Assembly (NCBI GenBank): GCA_027627225.1
Contig: CM051038.1
Span: 40,979,341 to 41,043,340 of the forward strand
DNA length: 64,000 nt
Direction of reading: 5' to 3'
From: Congeria kusceri
Taxonomy: Eukaryota; Mollusca; Bivalvia; Myida; Dreissenidae
In this document: positions 9,740 to 20,839 of the stretch, piece by piece
Numbering within the stretch: the stretch's first letter is position 1
Layout: every line of letters begins with the position of its first letter
Position numbers and translations under genes: made by a program
Notes under the pieces: generated by a model
Seen by the model: only the letters and a program-made list of their open reading frames with translations
The model's database searches: none
What the model was told of the DNA's origin: nothing

Positions 9740-10419
9740 ATAAGTTTTTATATTAAAATGTTAACCGTTAAAATTAAATGAATTTCTAGGGCACATCTAG
9801 GGTCATTGCATTTTGTTACTTCGGGTTCTTGAGAGGAAAAGCTAGATTTAGTTAGTAGACGTTTAAATTTGGTGGCTGTCTCTCATTTTATTATTCTATT
9901 ATCTGAAATTATTTTGTTCATTACAGAGTCCATTTTTAAAATGTCTGTGTTGTTTTTAAGAACGCCAAATATTTCCTTATTCTTAGGGTTATATGTTGAA
10001 ATAAATGGAATATTATTATTTTCTTTTTTCGAGTTTGAAAGTAATTCATTTCTAGGGGTTTTCAGGGCTTTTTGATTTCCTTTATTTATAACTGATTTTG
10101 GATAACACCTTTATGAAAGGGAAAGTTCCAGTTCTCCTAAACGCTTTAATTTAAGTTCATGATTTGAAACTATAGTGCAAATGCGTTTCGCTAAATTGAA
10201 TGGAATATTAATTTGTGTGTGTTTACTATGACATGATGTGAAATTTAGGTATTGTTTAGAATCTGTGATCCTTGTAATATATATATCAGTATAAATGTCC
10301 TTGTTGTTTTTTACAATTAATATATCAAGAAATTGATATCAAGCGTGCTTGTTTGTATAGTAAACTTGATATCTGTATGTTAGTTATTTAAAAGAGTGTA
10401 AAATCTTTTAAGTTCATTA

Positions 10420-11300
10420 GGAAATTTTACCCAGAAAATAAAGCAATCATCCAGATATTTTGTTCCAGTAGGTTTTTATAAAAGAGAGAAATTCATTATC
10501 ATAAATTGATTCAATTTGTGTATAAAGTTTTTGTTCTAAGAATCCCATCACTAAAGTAGCGTACGTTGGGGCGAATTTTGTACCCATTGCTGTTTCTTTA
10601 GTTTGGTTGTAGTATTTGTCATCAAAATGAAAGTTATTATTTTCAAGAATTAATTGTATACTTTCTTTAACAAACTGTTGTGAAAAGCGTTCATTAAGTG
10701 ATTCAGGGTATGTTTGAAGCCAATAATCAATAGCTTCTAGCCCCAAACCATGTGGTATATTAGAGTATAAATTAATTACATCAAAAGATACTAATATTGT
10801 GTCCTCTGGAGCATGGGTAGGTAGATGTTTTAGAAATTCTATGTTATTTTTTACGTTACTGTCGACATATTGTACAAATGGTTTCAATGGAATATCCAAT
10901 AAATTACTTAATCGACTAGTTTCACAGTAAGGACCAGCGACTATTGGACGAAAAGTTAATTCATCTGGGTCATTTAACTCAGTATATTCTGAATTACTAT
11001 TTTTAACTACATGTTGAATTCTTGTACTTATATGAATGTTTGGAAGTCCATAAAATGAGCTTGTTCTCCAGTCAAAATTTAATAAGAAGTCTCGTTCTTC
11101 TTTTGTAAGTTTTCTATTTTCTTTGAGTGAGTTACGTATATTAGAAAGCGTGATATGACTACCATTATCTGGGATTTGTTTATAGTATTCTACATTATTG
11201 AGCATTTCTTAAATCTTTTATAAAAATCTGTGTTCATAATAACTATACCGCCACCCTTATCTGCCTCCTTTATAATTATTGATTTGTCTCCTGCAAGAAA
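10420..11300 (-). pseudogene. reverse transcriptase of Penelope-like element
   Basis: The open segment 11205-10447 contains RPIVAGP with TSRLSNLLD (RT motifs 1-2), VSFDVINLYSNIPH (motif A, first catalytic Asp) and AMGTKFAPTYA (motif B). Motif C, read TKYLDDCF, is still present with both aspartates at about 10440-10460 (atcatccagata at 10446-10457), but in a different frame after a frameshift near 10480. ADKGGGIVIM lies upstream in another segment (11225-11275). All catalytic residues can therefore be found, but not in one frame. This RT class is related to telomerase; the element is inactive here. Confidence 0.88.
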
Positions 11301-11623
11301 ATTTATAGCTTTTCTTTCTTTTAGTGTTATGTTATGTGTAGAAAGAAATATATATATATTAAGCTCTCCTGCTTTTCAGTAGTTATCGGTTTCATAGGCG
11401 CTTGGTTCAACAGTAAAAAACCCTTGTCCGATATATATTTTTGTTCTATCATAACGGAAGTCGATTGGTTTCGAAGTATAAAATTACATGACATTGTTTG
11501 GTTTACCAAATCTACATAGCCCATGCAGTCTAAGGACCGGGTACTTCTTAAATTATAACCAGTCAATCAACTTCAGTTACAATAGAAAATGGCGAGTGAG
11601 TTAGCTTGTGTATATTTATAATA

Positions 11624-12450
11624 CAGTAGAACCTGTCTAAACTGAACAGCATCAGAACCGGGCTGATCGTTCGGTTTCAGAGGTGTTCTGTTTACCCAGG
11701 TTTTTTAATTAAGTGTAATTTTCCTTTAAAATGTACATTCTATTTTATATGTTAACATGCTAATAGTTACACTTTTATTATTGTTTATTATATTTTTTAC
11801 TTGCAAGTAAAAATGTGTACATAAAACGACACTCAAATTATCAATTAAACAAGTTCATGTGTTTATCGTACAACGTTTTTTACATCTGTTAGAAGAAATC
11901 ACGAATTGTTGACTGATTAGTTTAAACATATTTATTTTAGCTCGATTGTATTTGCAAGCCTTAGGCTAATAGAAATCAGTGATCAAAATAATGCCAGAAT
12001 TTACTATATGTATAAATTAATTACACTGTTGTAAAACATTTACACTTTTACACTGTCCGTAAATTGAAGATAAAGAACGACCGACTAATCTGTTTTTCAC
12101 AAGTTGACTAGTGTCGTATGCACCAGCTAGCTGATCACTAATTGCACCACTATCCCTTTATCACCATGGCGATTTTGCCCTATGTGTGTAATTGTGTCAC
12201 CAATTATCGAGTTCACGCTTCCGCGGTATTGTGAAGTGACACCTGAAAGGATACACTCTTCGGTTTATTCATGTTTTTTAAGGTTGATAATTTGTGATAA
12301 AATCGTTTGGTATTCGGTTTGGACAGGGCTCGGTTTATTAAGGTTTTTTGATAAATAAAATAAGAACGAAACAAATAGGGACCGACACAGTCGTTCGGTT
12401 TTGACCGGGATTCATTTTTGCACAGGGTTCGGTTTTGACAGGTTTCACTG
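11624..12450. mobile_element. TA-flanked nonautonomous DNA transposon, Tigger/mariner-like ends
   Basis: The left end is cagtagaacctgtctaaact and the right end, on the opposite strand, is cagtgaaacctgtcaaaacc. TA lies just outside each end (11622-11623 and 12451-12452). Similar ttcggttt words recur inward at both sides. The 827-bp interior has no transposase. TA duplication plus CAGT-type ends fits the mariner/pogo group. Confidence 0.85.
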
Positions 12451-12485
12451 TATAAGGAAAAGAATTCATATGATTTTTCGGGGGA

Positions 12486-12950
12486 GCATATCGCTGTTTT
12501 GTCAGCCCGTCTGTCCCGTTTTCCTACTCAGAGTATTTCTTAGCAACTACTGACCAGAATTCAATGAAGCTTCATGGGAAGCTTCATTACGAAGAGGTAT
12601 GCACTAAACCAAGACGTTCCGCGTCAATGATTTTTCTCAGAGTTATGGGTATTTGAAGATTTCTGAAATAAGAATTTTAGTGCACAATTCTTGTCTGGTC
12701 TATTTCTACGCAACTACTGGTCTGAATTCAATGAAACTTTATAGGAAGCTTCGTAGCCAAGAGGAGGTGTGCACTGAACCAGGATGTACCGCTTAAATGA
12801 TTTTTCTCGGAGTTATGGGACTTTGAAGATGTCTGAAATTAGAATATAGTGCACAAATTTTGTTCAATCTTTTGCTACACCAAAAGGAGGTGGTCACTGT
12901 ACCAAGATGCTCGGCTTCAAGGATTTTTTTTGACAGTAATGGGACTTTGA
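12486..12950 (+). repeat. three diverged tandem units, about 185 bp
   Basis: Repeated blocks contain gcaactactg, aattcaatgaa, gcactgaacca, gatttttctc-gagttatgg and aagatttctgaaat. Copies begin near 12530, 12705 and 12870, the last shortened. This resembles the tandem-core repeats found elsewhere in the window but shares no obvious unit with them. Confidence 0.6.
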
Positions 12951-13984
12951 TGATGATGATGATGCTGCTGAAATTAATATAATACAGAGCACAATTGTCT
13001 AGACTGTGCTCTTCTGATTGCAATCCCATTTGTTGGCAAAGCACATTGGGGAGCATCTATCAGTTCATTGATATCCTTGTTTTTTATTTGTTAAACAAAC
13101 AAGCGCCAATGATCACGTTCGTCGTCATTGTCATTGTTGGTATTGTCTTAAACTTTAGTTTTATCATAGCACCATAAGGAATGTTATTCACATAAACTGG
13201 AATGTTTGTGTTGGCTGTCCATTTTTACAGTTCTTATATACTAATATATTATTATTTCACACCGATGCCACATGCCACTACCACTCTGGGCTTACGAGTA
13301 ATTGGCACGAATTATATTACAACTCTGTTTTATTATTACTTATTTTATTATTAATTATTATTGCCCAAAAAGCGTATCCATCAATGAACGATATTGGTTT
13401 TACCAGTTACCGCTACTTCATGGACAGGCTGGAGTCAGGGCTGTTTTATTGCCAGTTTGTAAAAACAACCCAGTGTTTTAATTGATGTTTATAGCATGCA
13501 ATTAAGGAATAAATGCTGCAAAAAAACTTCACCTGTAAGAAGTTAAAAGTGGTTCGGCCCAATACATAAAATCCCTTAAATCTGCCAAAAAAAGTGTTGT
13601 GGCTATGGCTGGACCGGCTGGACTGGCGGGGACGGCCTTGTGTTTACAAATTCACAGGTAGGTGTACTAAATTTCATTTTACTTTTTTTTTTGATTGTCA
13701 AAATTACTGAAAATGTAACATGTTTAAAAAGACGTTTTTCGTTTCACAAACCTTTGCAAATAATTAAATATAACCTGTGTTGCATGATATTTGCTGGTTA
13801 TTAAATATGACCTGCCATGCATGATGTTTGCTTGACTTACTTGATATTGGATTGACCATACACATGTTTACAGATATTTTGTTGGTTTTGAAATTTTGTT
13901 GTTGGGGGGATATAAAAAATAACTTTTTTCTTTAGCTTTTTTTTTCTTCATGGCATATTCACCACACAGTTTAGGTGTAACGAA
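12951..13984. other. noncoding, nothing recognised
   Basis: AT-rich sequence with homopolymer runs. A short GATGATGATGATG run lies near 12950-12964. No gene or named repeat seen. Confidence 0.4.
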
Positions 13985-14216
13985 CTGCATGTAAAATGTT
14001 TAAACGCCTCCAATCCAAGAAACCGTTCATTACGGTCTGTCATTACCAAGAGCGCCCGTCTCCTGCAGACTAATTCGAAATTTTTGCTAATTACCGAAAA
14101 GCCTAATTTTAGCGACAACTGCTCTATTTACCGAAAGTCAGAAAATGATCAATAGGCATAAAAACGTTTAGGGTCGGCGGAAAAAATTAGGGGTATCTGG
14201 TAAGTGGAAACCAATA
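13985..14216 (+). mobile_element. M2 repeat, copy 1 (right part)
   Basis: It shares actgcatgtaaaatgttt, aacgcctccaat, tcattaccaagagcgcc, attaccgaaaag and agggtcgg with 38058-38270, in the same order, and ends in ctggtaagtggaaaccaata. The matching left end seen in copy 2 was not found here. Confidence 0.7.
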
Positions 14217-15594
14217 ACTTAATAAGATGTGCAACAAATTTAGTGTTACTTTTTAAATAGAGCTAAATTCGCTGTAATGTGTAATCGCCAAAATACCATT
14301 TTAGTGGTGGAAACCTGAAAAGTTTAAATGTTCATAAATTCAGTTAATATTACAAAATGTAATGCAGTTTTTGTTTGTAATTATGTTGTCAAAATCGCTC
14401 CAATTTCTTGATATGTACCTCTGAAATGGCATAAACGAGACTAAATAATGTTTAGTGTTTATTGGCAGCTTCAACTAGCATGTAGTAATGTTGGTGTATA
14501 CAATCAACCAATCAGATTAATGAATCATTTCGACACTTGAGTTTAGTATGTATGCATAAACTGCGATTGATAGTCGAGTCTAAAGAATCACAAACGCTAT
14601 CATTATCAGTATGCTGGTTACAAAGTGTTTTCATCTATTGTAAAAGTTGTAAATAAAACACATTTTATGTTTTATATTATATTGACATTTATAAAATATT
14701 TTCAATTAAATAAAATAGTTTACAGAACACTACTGATTAAAGAAATACTTTATAGTACCGTTATACCATATTCATTCTAATAGACGCGCAGTGCCGCGAT
14801 AATTTTTGCCAGAGGTGCGCAGCAATTAGGGTAAACATTTTGACTAATGTAAATGAAAAAAGAAGACGATTTTGCCATTTCTAGTGTTGTTTTGTATTAT
14901 TGTTGATATTTTTCAAATATAAAAGCTGTTAATGTAATAAGTAAAATCAACAGTGCTTTGTTCAACGTCGTTATGTTACCTTTTAAAACTATTTTCTCGC
15001 ACTTTCAAAATTATTCAAACAATGAAAACTATAAATGTTGGGAAGCACTCAAATTGTCCATGAGGAAATCTTGGTGATGTGGCCAATTAAAAACCACAGG
15101 GATTTGTTACAGTTCTTGTTTTAGTTTGGTTTAATAAATCAGAGAAGACAATGAAAATAAGAAATAAATGATACTCATCTAAAAATTCCCAATTAGTTTT
15201 CGTCTTGAATTGGCATTTACCATCCTGTTGAAAAAATAAAAACGCAATAATATCTCCTAGAATTTAAAAGCGCTTAAGGGGTAATTTAAGGTGATGACAC
15301 TTCTCAATACCTCTCAATACAATAAATTTAGTGTAATGTGTCCACATAATGCAATTCTCATGACCAAAAATGTTCAGTGTCTGTAACCATTGGCTGCAAA
15401 ATATACAATTTTGATTCATTTAGAAGCGTTTGTTTGTTGTTGTTTTTTCGCTTAAATCGTAACCATTTCTCACAATTTTGGGGATGTGCGTTTAATAGGG
15501 CATGTGCATCAAATGGAACAGATACGGTATACAGCATTTATAATTGATATAATTATTGATAGTATACAAACGGGCTGATAATTTGATGACAAAC
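14217..15594. other. noncoding, nothing recognised
   Basis: AT-rich sequence with no convincing gene. A short GC-rich island (tagacgcgcagtgccgcg near 14780) stands out but has no supporting context. Confidence 0.4.
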
Positions 15595-15837
15595 CTATGT
15601 TAACGTTTGATGCAGCGAGTAAGTCAACATGTTTAATATTTTAAACTGATAGTTCAAAATAATATAACTTAAACCTGCAATCAACCAGTGCGCTAGTATA
15701 GTGTATTTTGTGTGGTTTTTCTTGATGAAGTCCACCAGGTCGCACTTTAAATACAACACCATCATAGGGCCGTTGTTATGGCGTACCGCATCGCGTAGGA
15801 TCCTATTTGACAATCCTTGCCACAGTAATGTCGTCAC
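15595..15837 (-). pseudogene. possible DUF6589-like fragment
   Basis: An 80-codon reverse-strand segment reads RDAVRHNNGPMMVLYLKCDL followed by HTKYTILAHWLIAG. The layout (amphipathic start, NNG, hydrophobic YLK, then a KY block and a final helix) recalls the C-terminal part of DUF6589 proteins, which occur in large numbers in molluscs and cnidarians and are probably transposon-derived. The match is by impression only. No start context, splice sites or flanking homologous segments were found, so it is at best a fragment. Confidence 0.3.
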
Positions 15838-18382
15838 GTACTAAAATTTCTTTTCGTGGCACTCGGGTTAGCAGGTGTATGTCTCATTGCAGCTTTACAT
15901 GCGTCAAAGCAGAACCATACAGCATCTGGTGTTAAAAATAAAATTCAATTATTATATTGGAGTCATTAAATTGCAAATGTCTACACATATTTAAGAAAAT
16001 TATTGTTAAATACAAGTGTGTTAAAAATGCTATATTTATAATAATTTAAGTTGAATGAACCGTTAACATTACGAATACATAGTGCTAGAAGTAATTGTAA
16101 AAAAGTGCGGTCGTACCTTCCTCAGGTAACTATTCTTCCGTCAGTCCAACACACTCTAGATGGAACTAACAACCTTATTTACATTCAGAGTTGTCGTTCG
16201 GTATCATGACCGCACCGTCGATTTATGGAAAACAATTTGACAGTTAAGATTAAAGAAGAAAACACTTTAATTATTGGTTAAGTCTAACTTATTTCACAAT
16301 AGTCATGTTTTCTTTTCCCTGTAAATTGTAATGATTGTAACTTTATTTGGAAGAAAATAAGGTAAAACGGAATGAATTGTTTTCTAAACTTAGCAATAAA
16401 CGTTAATATATTGTGTGTTTAATAGTTAGGAATTAAAATGGCTTGCCCGTAAAGTGCTCACCTTCTTTGCAAAATGCAATAGTCATGACTGTCGTCGTCT
16501 TGTAATGCTGCATGTTGTAAATTGACAGTCTGGTTGTTGCATACTGTGTCCACAATCCTCTCGGACACTGTAGGCGAGGATGCAGGATTTGGAGTTAGAG
16601 GGGATGGGATTTTTAGTTAAAGAGGACAGAAATATTCCGTAACTGCCAACAAACTGCTGTTGTCTCTTACATGTTAGGAAACATGCATCGGATTTCTGAT
16701 GCAATGTCGTCAAAGTGGAACTATTTAATGAAAATACCACATAGCGGGTCAATATATTTGCAAAAAATTGATTGAAGAACATGAGACTGTGACAAAATAC
16801 ACATGTTACAGTTATTGTAAGGCTTAAACACTGCTGTCGATAGAGCATTAACTAGCGGAGCGTTTTAGGTGGAATGTCAAGGGTGTCAAAAAATCAGCTG
16901 GGTTTTTATTTGAGACTGAAGAAATATGCATGCTTTAGAATAATAATGGAAAGTGTGTTCTGATGGAAAATGGTTTGAACGTTAACACAAATTACATTGG
17001 ATAAATACGCTTGTTGCGCATAAGGTATGATTTTAGTGGATATAAAAAAAAAAAAATGCAAAAATCTGCAATAAAACGTCAACAGACATTGACAAAAACC
17101 ACTGCAAAATCACCAGATCACAGAAAAAACAATACTGGACGATTTCCTACAGTACTTAAATATAAAACATTTTAAAATGTGTTCTTAATTTAATAGTAAT
17201 ACTGTCATATTCAAACGAAAAAAAACAAACATGACAAACAGACTTTGAATGATTAAGGTACATAGCTTTCCTATAGGACGAGTAAAATTAAATTCACATT
17301 AGAACGAGTTAAAAATTACTGGCACTCGTCGCACAAGACAAGTGCCTAAAAATGTATTTTCGTGCCCTGATCAAGTAAGGCGCTGAACATATGAACTTGT
17401 CGACCATTGGTTTAAATGACATGTTTTTGAATGAATTGACGGTAGCATTTCCTACATTTGGTATTATTCCCCCGCATAATAGTTTGTCAACATCTTTTCT
17501 GGTTTAGTGGTAAGAAGGAAAATGCTTATCTCCCTAATGGAGTTGGCCTGAGTTTTCTGAGTCACTCACCTTCAATAAAAAAACAAGCTGCAATAATAAA
17601 TTACAATTTTTTCCAAGCTGGGTAAAAATACACATTTTCATTACATTTTATTTGCCGGATACTTTAAATGTATGCACTGAAGAAAAATGCTGACAATCAT
17701 AAGAATGTGCTGGGTTTCTTAATAGAAAAAAGAACATAGCTTGGAATGGTTTTATATTAAAATGTGCTCTGAAACAATTAGGATAGTGAGCACCTTTATC
17801 ACTCTTCACTCACACATGATGTTAGAAACATAACCGTACACCAGGAATAATGACCAGAACTACACTAAAATTGTGCATTGAATGTTTGTTCCTCGCTCCG
17901 CTCCATATGTGTTCTAGAAATTAAAAAAACAATAAAATGGACAAAACAGTTTTTGAAAAACCAGATTGTTGTCCAGCCAAGCTTTCTAAAAAGCAATCCA
18001 ATATAAAAAGGTTACATTTCACTTAACAACTAGGCTACACATTTATATTATTTCATGACTGTTAGGAATAAGTCCACAATTACTCGGCACCTGGCGACAT
18101 ACCCAGTGCACTGTGATGATGTCTGAATCAGGAAAAATGTTATTTTCTCCCACCACCCTTACCTGGAACCTTTAAGCTTATTTGTTTCTTCCCTCATGTA
18201 CTGTTTCCATCTGTTTCGGAGCTCTCACTTGAATGGCTAATTGATGGACAAATCCAGAGGCTGCAGTTTGTATGCACACCCACTGCGCATTGCCGTGGGC
18301 AAAAATGTACTGGTGCAAGGCTATCCTTACCGCTTCTTTCCTTACCGCTTCTTTGCCGACAGCCAGTTTCCTTACAATCTAA
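15838..18382. other. long noncoding stretch; unrecognised 121-codon frame
   Basis: The reverse-strand frame at 16483-16848 encodes 121 residues, rich in Ser, Thr and Cys, without a recognisable domain; it may be chance. The rest is AT-rich with homopolymer tracts (for example 17046-17056). No splice-bounded exon could be defended. Confidence 0.3.
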
Positions 18383-18577
18383 AACCCGGCTAGCTCAGTT
18401 GGTAGAGTGCTGGACTGTCAATCAGAGGTTCGTGAGTTTGAGCCCCAACCCGGCCAAATAACTTGTGTCATGAAATAATTTCTCCGGCCATTCTCCCCCT
18501 ACCTCTGATTCTAGTAGGGGAGTTGTCAGTTACTGGCATAAGTATGTGCAGTCGATACGGGTAAACCATTTAGATTG
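18383..18577 (+). mobile_element. tRNA-derived SINE, fused to a palindrome
   Basis: The head acccggctagctcagttggt has a good A box (tagctcagttgg, 18391-18402). The anticodon-loop position reads GTC (aspartate-like) and the B box is weak (agtttgagccc, 18435-18445). The anticodon stem pairs poorly, so this is a SINE head rather than a tRNA gene. The body (ctccggccattctcccccta, agttgtcagttactggcata) also occurs at 6713. The normal 3' part (taggttaactgacc) is absent: at 18578 the sequence turns back on itself. Confidence 0.8.
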
Positions 18578-18677
18578 GCTCAATCTTTATGGTTTACCCG
18601 TATCGACTGCACATACTTATGCCAGTAACTGACAACTCCCCTACTAGAATCAGAGGTAGGGGGAGAATGGCCGGAGA
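18481..18677. repeat. near-perfect 197-bp palindrome made of SINE body
   Basis: Bases 18481-18568 are the exact reverse complement of 18590-18677 (88 of 88). Pairing continues inward with two mismatches to a 3-nt centre (gct, 18578-18580). The left arm is the SINE body in forward orientation, and the right arm is the same sequence reversed. It could form a cruciform in DNA or a long hairpin in RNA. Confidence 0.97.
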
Positions 18678-19113
18678 CGTGTACGTATGCAGCATATCCG
18701 AATAAGAAATTTGAAAAACTATTATTATTCCTCGTTCACTTCCTCCATCAGTCGCTCAAGGCTCATCTCTTCTCATGCCCCACCCACGATAACCTGGCTA
18801 AAAACCCGGGCTCTAGTTAATGGAGCGTACAGACCGCCTGTTGTGAACGCAATAGCCATGAAAAAGCTTTTATACGGGCACCCAGCTCCTTTTTGCTGTC
18901 ACCCTGCTGCCCCTATGAGCTGGTCTACAATGAAATCGTTTGAAATTGACCTATTTATTGTTTACAAGGCCAAATATCAAGACACCAAAAGGAGTCCATA
19001 TAGTTAACGAATATGTATTTCTAGTCATAACTGCAAGACCTTCACGTTGTATCCAAAACTTTCTTTTATTTTTACGTCTCCTTTCGCAAACATTTGACCA
19101 TGGCAAAACAAAC
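18678..19113 (+). other. upstream region of candidate exon
   Basis: No recognised gene. The forward frame at 18687-19007 has no known domain. The last 100 bases before 19114 could be a 5' UTR; no TATA box was identified. Confidence 0.35.
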
Positions 19114-19248
19114 ATGGCTGCACGTGGTCTTACAAGAGTGTCAGAGTTGTGTAAAACGTTCAATAACGAAAGATTAAAGGCGACATTTTTGTCGAACGCT
19201 TTATTTTTATCAAGGCAGTATTTGACTTCAACATGCAGAAACTTAAAG
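19114..19248 (+). CDS. candidate first exon, mitochondrial-targeted protein
   Basis: The ATG has a good context (caaacatggctg). It opens 45 codons: MAARGLTRVSELCKTFNNER and then a second half rich in Leu, Ser, Arg and Thr, ending CRNLK. The composition (Arg, Lys, Ser and Leu, with two Glu) fits a mitochondrial presequence. The frame ends exactly at a plausible 5' splice site, aaag/gtattt (19248/19249), in phase 0. No following exon was identified in the window, so the mature protein is unknown; downstream DNA holds an M1 repeat and noncoding sequence. The exon call rests on the start context, composition and donor only. Confidence 0.45.
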
Positions 19249-19288
19249 GTATTTTTTTCATAAGCTTAATGATGCATTTAGTGACATG

Positions 19289-19382
19289 GTACAGGCGGGA
19301 ATTTGACATTCCAGATGATTCCGGGTCCCGGGGTAATAGACTTTGGTCGGATTTTAGATCCCGGTAATACAGGCCCCGGGCC
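19289..19382 (+). mobile_element. M1 repeat, copy 3 (internal fragment)
   Basis: Contains acaggcgggaatttgaca, gattccgggtcccgg, ctttggtcggattttagatc and the ccccgggcca block of the M1 family. Both terminal repeats are missing. It lies just after the candidate exon, in what would be its first intron. Confidence 0.75.
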
Positions 19383-19919
19383 ACACTCTGAATAGGAATA
19401 TAAAAGTATTATACTAGTGTAGTACTAGTATTTATTTTCAATAAAGACGGGATCTGCAAATGATTTTATTGTTGTGGAAAACAGCCCCAGCACACTACGG
19501 ATTCAACAGAGTTTTGGTGATCAAATGAGATGTGTGTCTGCTCAGAGTAGCCTACTAACAATCTACCTTCATCTTATTGCGCACATTTGATTTTTTTTTG
19601 ACAAAAGGCATGCATTGCAGATAATTATAATAAACCAAACCAAACTGAACTCCAATTTTATTTCAGCAGTATGCGGTGACCATATTCAACGTGTGTTTCC
19701 AGTTAAGATGTTGTTAATGTATCACTTTGACCTGTGAAATGTAGTTTTAAACTTAAACACTTTTAAAGTTTGAAACTTGTACTGACACAGTGTGAATACA
19801 AAATAATTTAAGGTTTGTTGTTTTGTTTTCATAAAATAATGTATAAAGCATTGCTTGTTTTCCAATGCTTCACTAGTGCTAATATTGTTTTCATTACAAA
19901 ACATGATAATAACTACAAT
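19383..19919. other. noncoding, nothing recognised
   Basis: No repeat or gene recognised apart from short chance frames on both strands. Confidence 0.35.
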
Positions 19920-19998
19920 ATGGCCCCGCACCCTGAGCCCGTCACTACACATGGCACATCCGGGCTGATCACAAACCGTGCGACCTTCTCCATGCACA
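19920..19998 (+). CDS. candidate coding exon with strong 5' splice site
   Basis: From ATG at 19920 the frame reads MAPHPEPVTTHGTSGLITNR and six more codons (ending FSMH), then one base before the consensus donor gtaagt (19999). The segment is GC-richer than its surroundings. It may be a first coding exon of an unidentified gene. If the exon instead began at the acceptor-like cactag near 19874, phase-0 joining to the exon at 19114 would hit a stop at once, so I do not join them. Part of this exon and its donor are present again in reverse orientation at 20184-20285. Confidence 0.3.
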
Positions 19999-20285
19999 GT
20001 AAGTAATATACTGTTATATTTCGCGGTGTCAAAATAGTTATTTCGTTACGTGAATGAACATAGCATATTATGCCGAATACCTAACTTAACCTTCCTTTAA
20101 TGCCTACTAACACTTCTCTAAAGTTTCATAATGAATGCACAAAAACTTCTGAAGTTATGGTCTGCACAAGACTTATTTAAACCCGAAATATAACAGTATA
20201 TTACTTACTGTGCATGGAGAAGGTCGCACCACGGGAGACACCGCGAAATATAACAGTATATTACTTACTGTGCATGGAGAAGGTC
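19978..20285. repeat. exon-intron junction with two inverted copies
   Basis: The 53-nt segment at 19978-20030 (starting gtgcgaccttctccatgcac and running through gtaagtaatatactg) reappears as reverse complement at 20184-20229 (46 nt) and at 20237-20285. The two reverse copies are direct repeats of each other with a 60-nt period. The spacer between forward and reverse copies is about 150 nt. Confidence 0.95.
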
Positions 20286-20730
20286 ACTAACGACAAAACC
20301 GCTCTCTTTATTTTAAATGTATTTAAAATCACGTAAATCTATATATACGTTGTAAGACAGATATCTCAGCAACAATATGCATGTTTGAAACATGGGGTCA
20401 CGTGGTCAAGATGGACGGTCGTGTATTTTAGTGCTCTTGGTATATTTATTATAAAAAATCTTAGGGTTTCAATACATTTTATAAGGGAAACAAATATGTA
20501 GAGAAAACAAAAAAGTAAATATGAGTTGTCTCCTTTTGATCCGAAAAATTTCAGTTACTTCCCCTTGTTATAAATTTTCCACTACAGAAAAATACAGACG
20601 TAGGATTTACAACTGTAACCAAACAAATATATTGTTTTTGAAGTCAAGTCATAAGGTAAGATACCGTTGTAAAAGTTTATTTTAACTATATTCTAGATAT
20701 TCTCCGCCAGAATATATGGCATATTGGCTA
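20286..20730. other. noncoding, nothing recognised
   Basis: No gene, repeat or regulatory pattern recognised. Confidence 0.4.
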
Positions 20731-20815
20731 AGCTCGTCCAGGAAAAGTGAGTAGGTTAACTGACACCGTTAAATGACTGAAATACTGTTAATGTGGTGAC
20801 AAATCCAAACAAACA
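20731..20815 (+). mobile_element. SINE 3' tail fragment
   Basis: ttggctaagctcgtccagg, gtgagtaggttaactgaca and tccaaacaaacaaaca match the 3' part of the SINE at 6713-6910. Head and body are absent. Confidence 0.65.
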
Positions 20816-20839
20816 AACATTTTTCCACAAAGCCTCAGT

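Larger units (their letters stand above)
9455..11566 (-). mobile_element. degenerate Penelope-like element (GIY-YIG type)
   Basis: Read on the reverse strand it starts near 11566 and gives in order an N-terminal stretch, ADKGGGIVIMNTDFY (about 11225-11275), RT motifs, a cysteine pair CNDPRC (about 9790-9815) and a GIY-YIG endonuclease ending at 9455. That order is diagnostic of Penelope-like retroelements with a GIY-YIG nuclease. Frameshifts and stops interrupt it, especially between about 9740 and 10450. Flanking terminal repeats were not found. Confidence 0.9.

Noticed and set aside
16483..16848. 121-codon reverse-strand gene
   Set aside because: No recognisable domain, no splice or promoter context, and residue composition consistent with chance.
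18383..18455. tRNA-Asp gene
   Set aside because: Weak B box, mismatched anticodon stem and continuous SINE body downstream.
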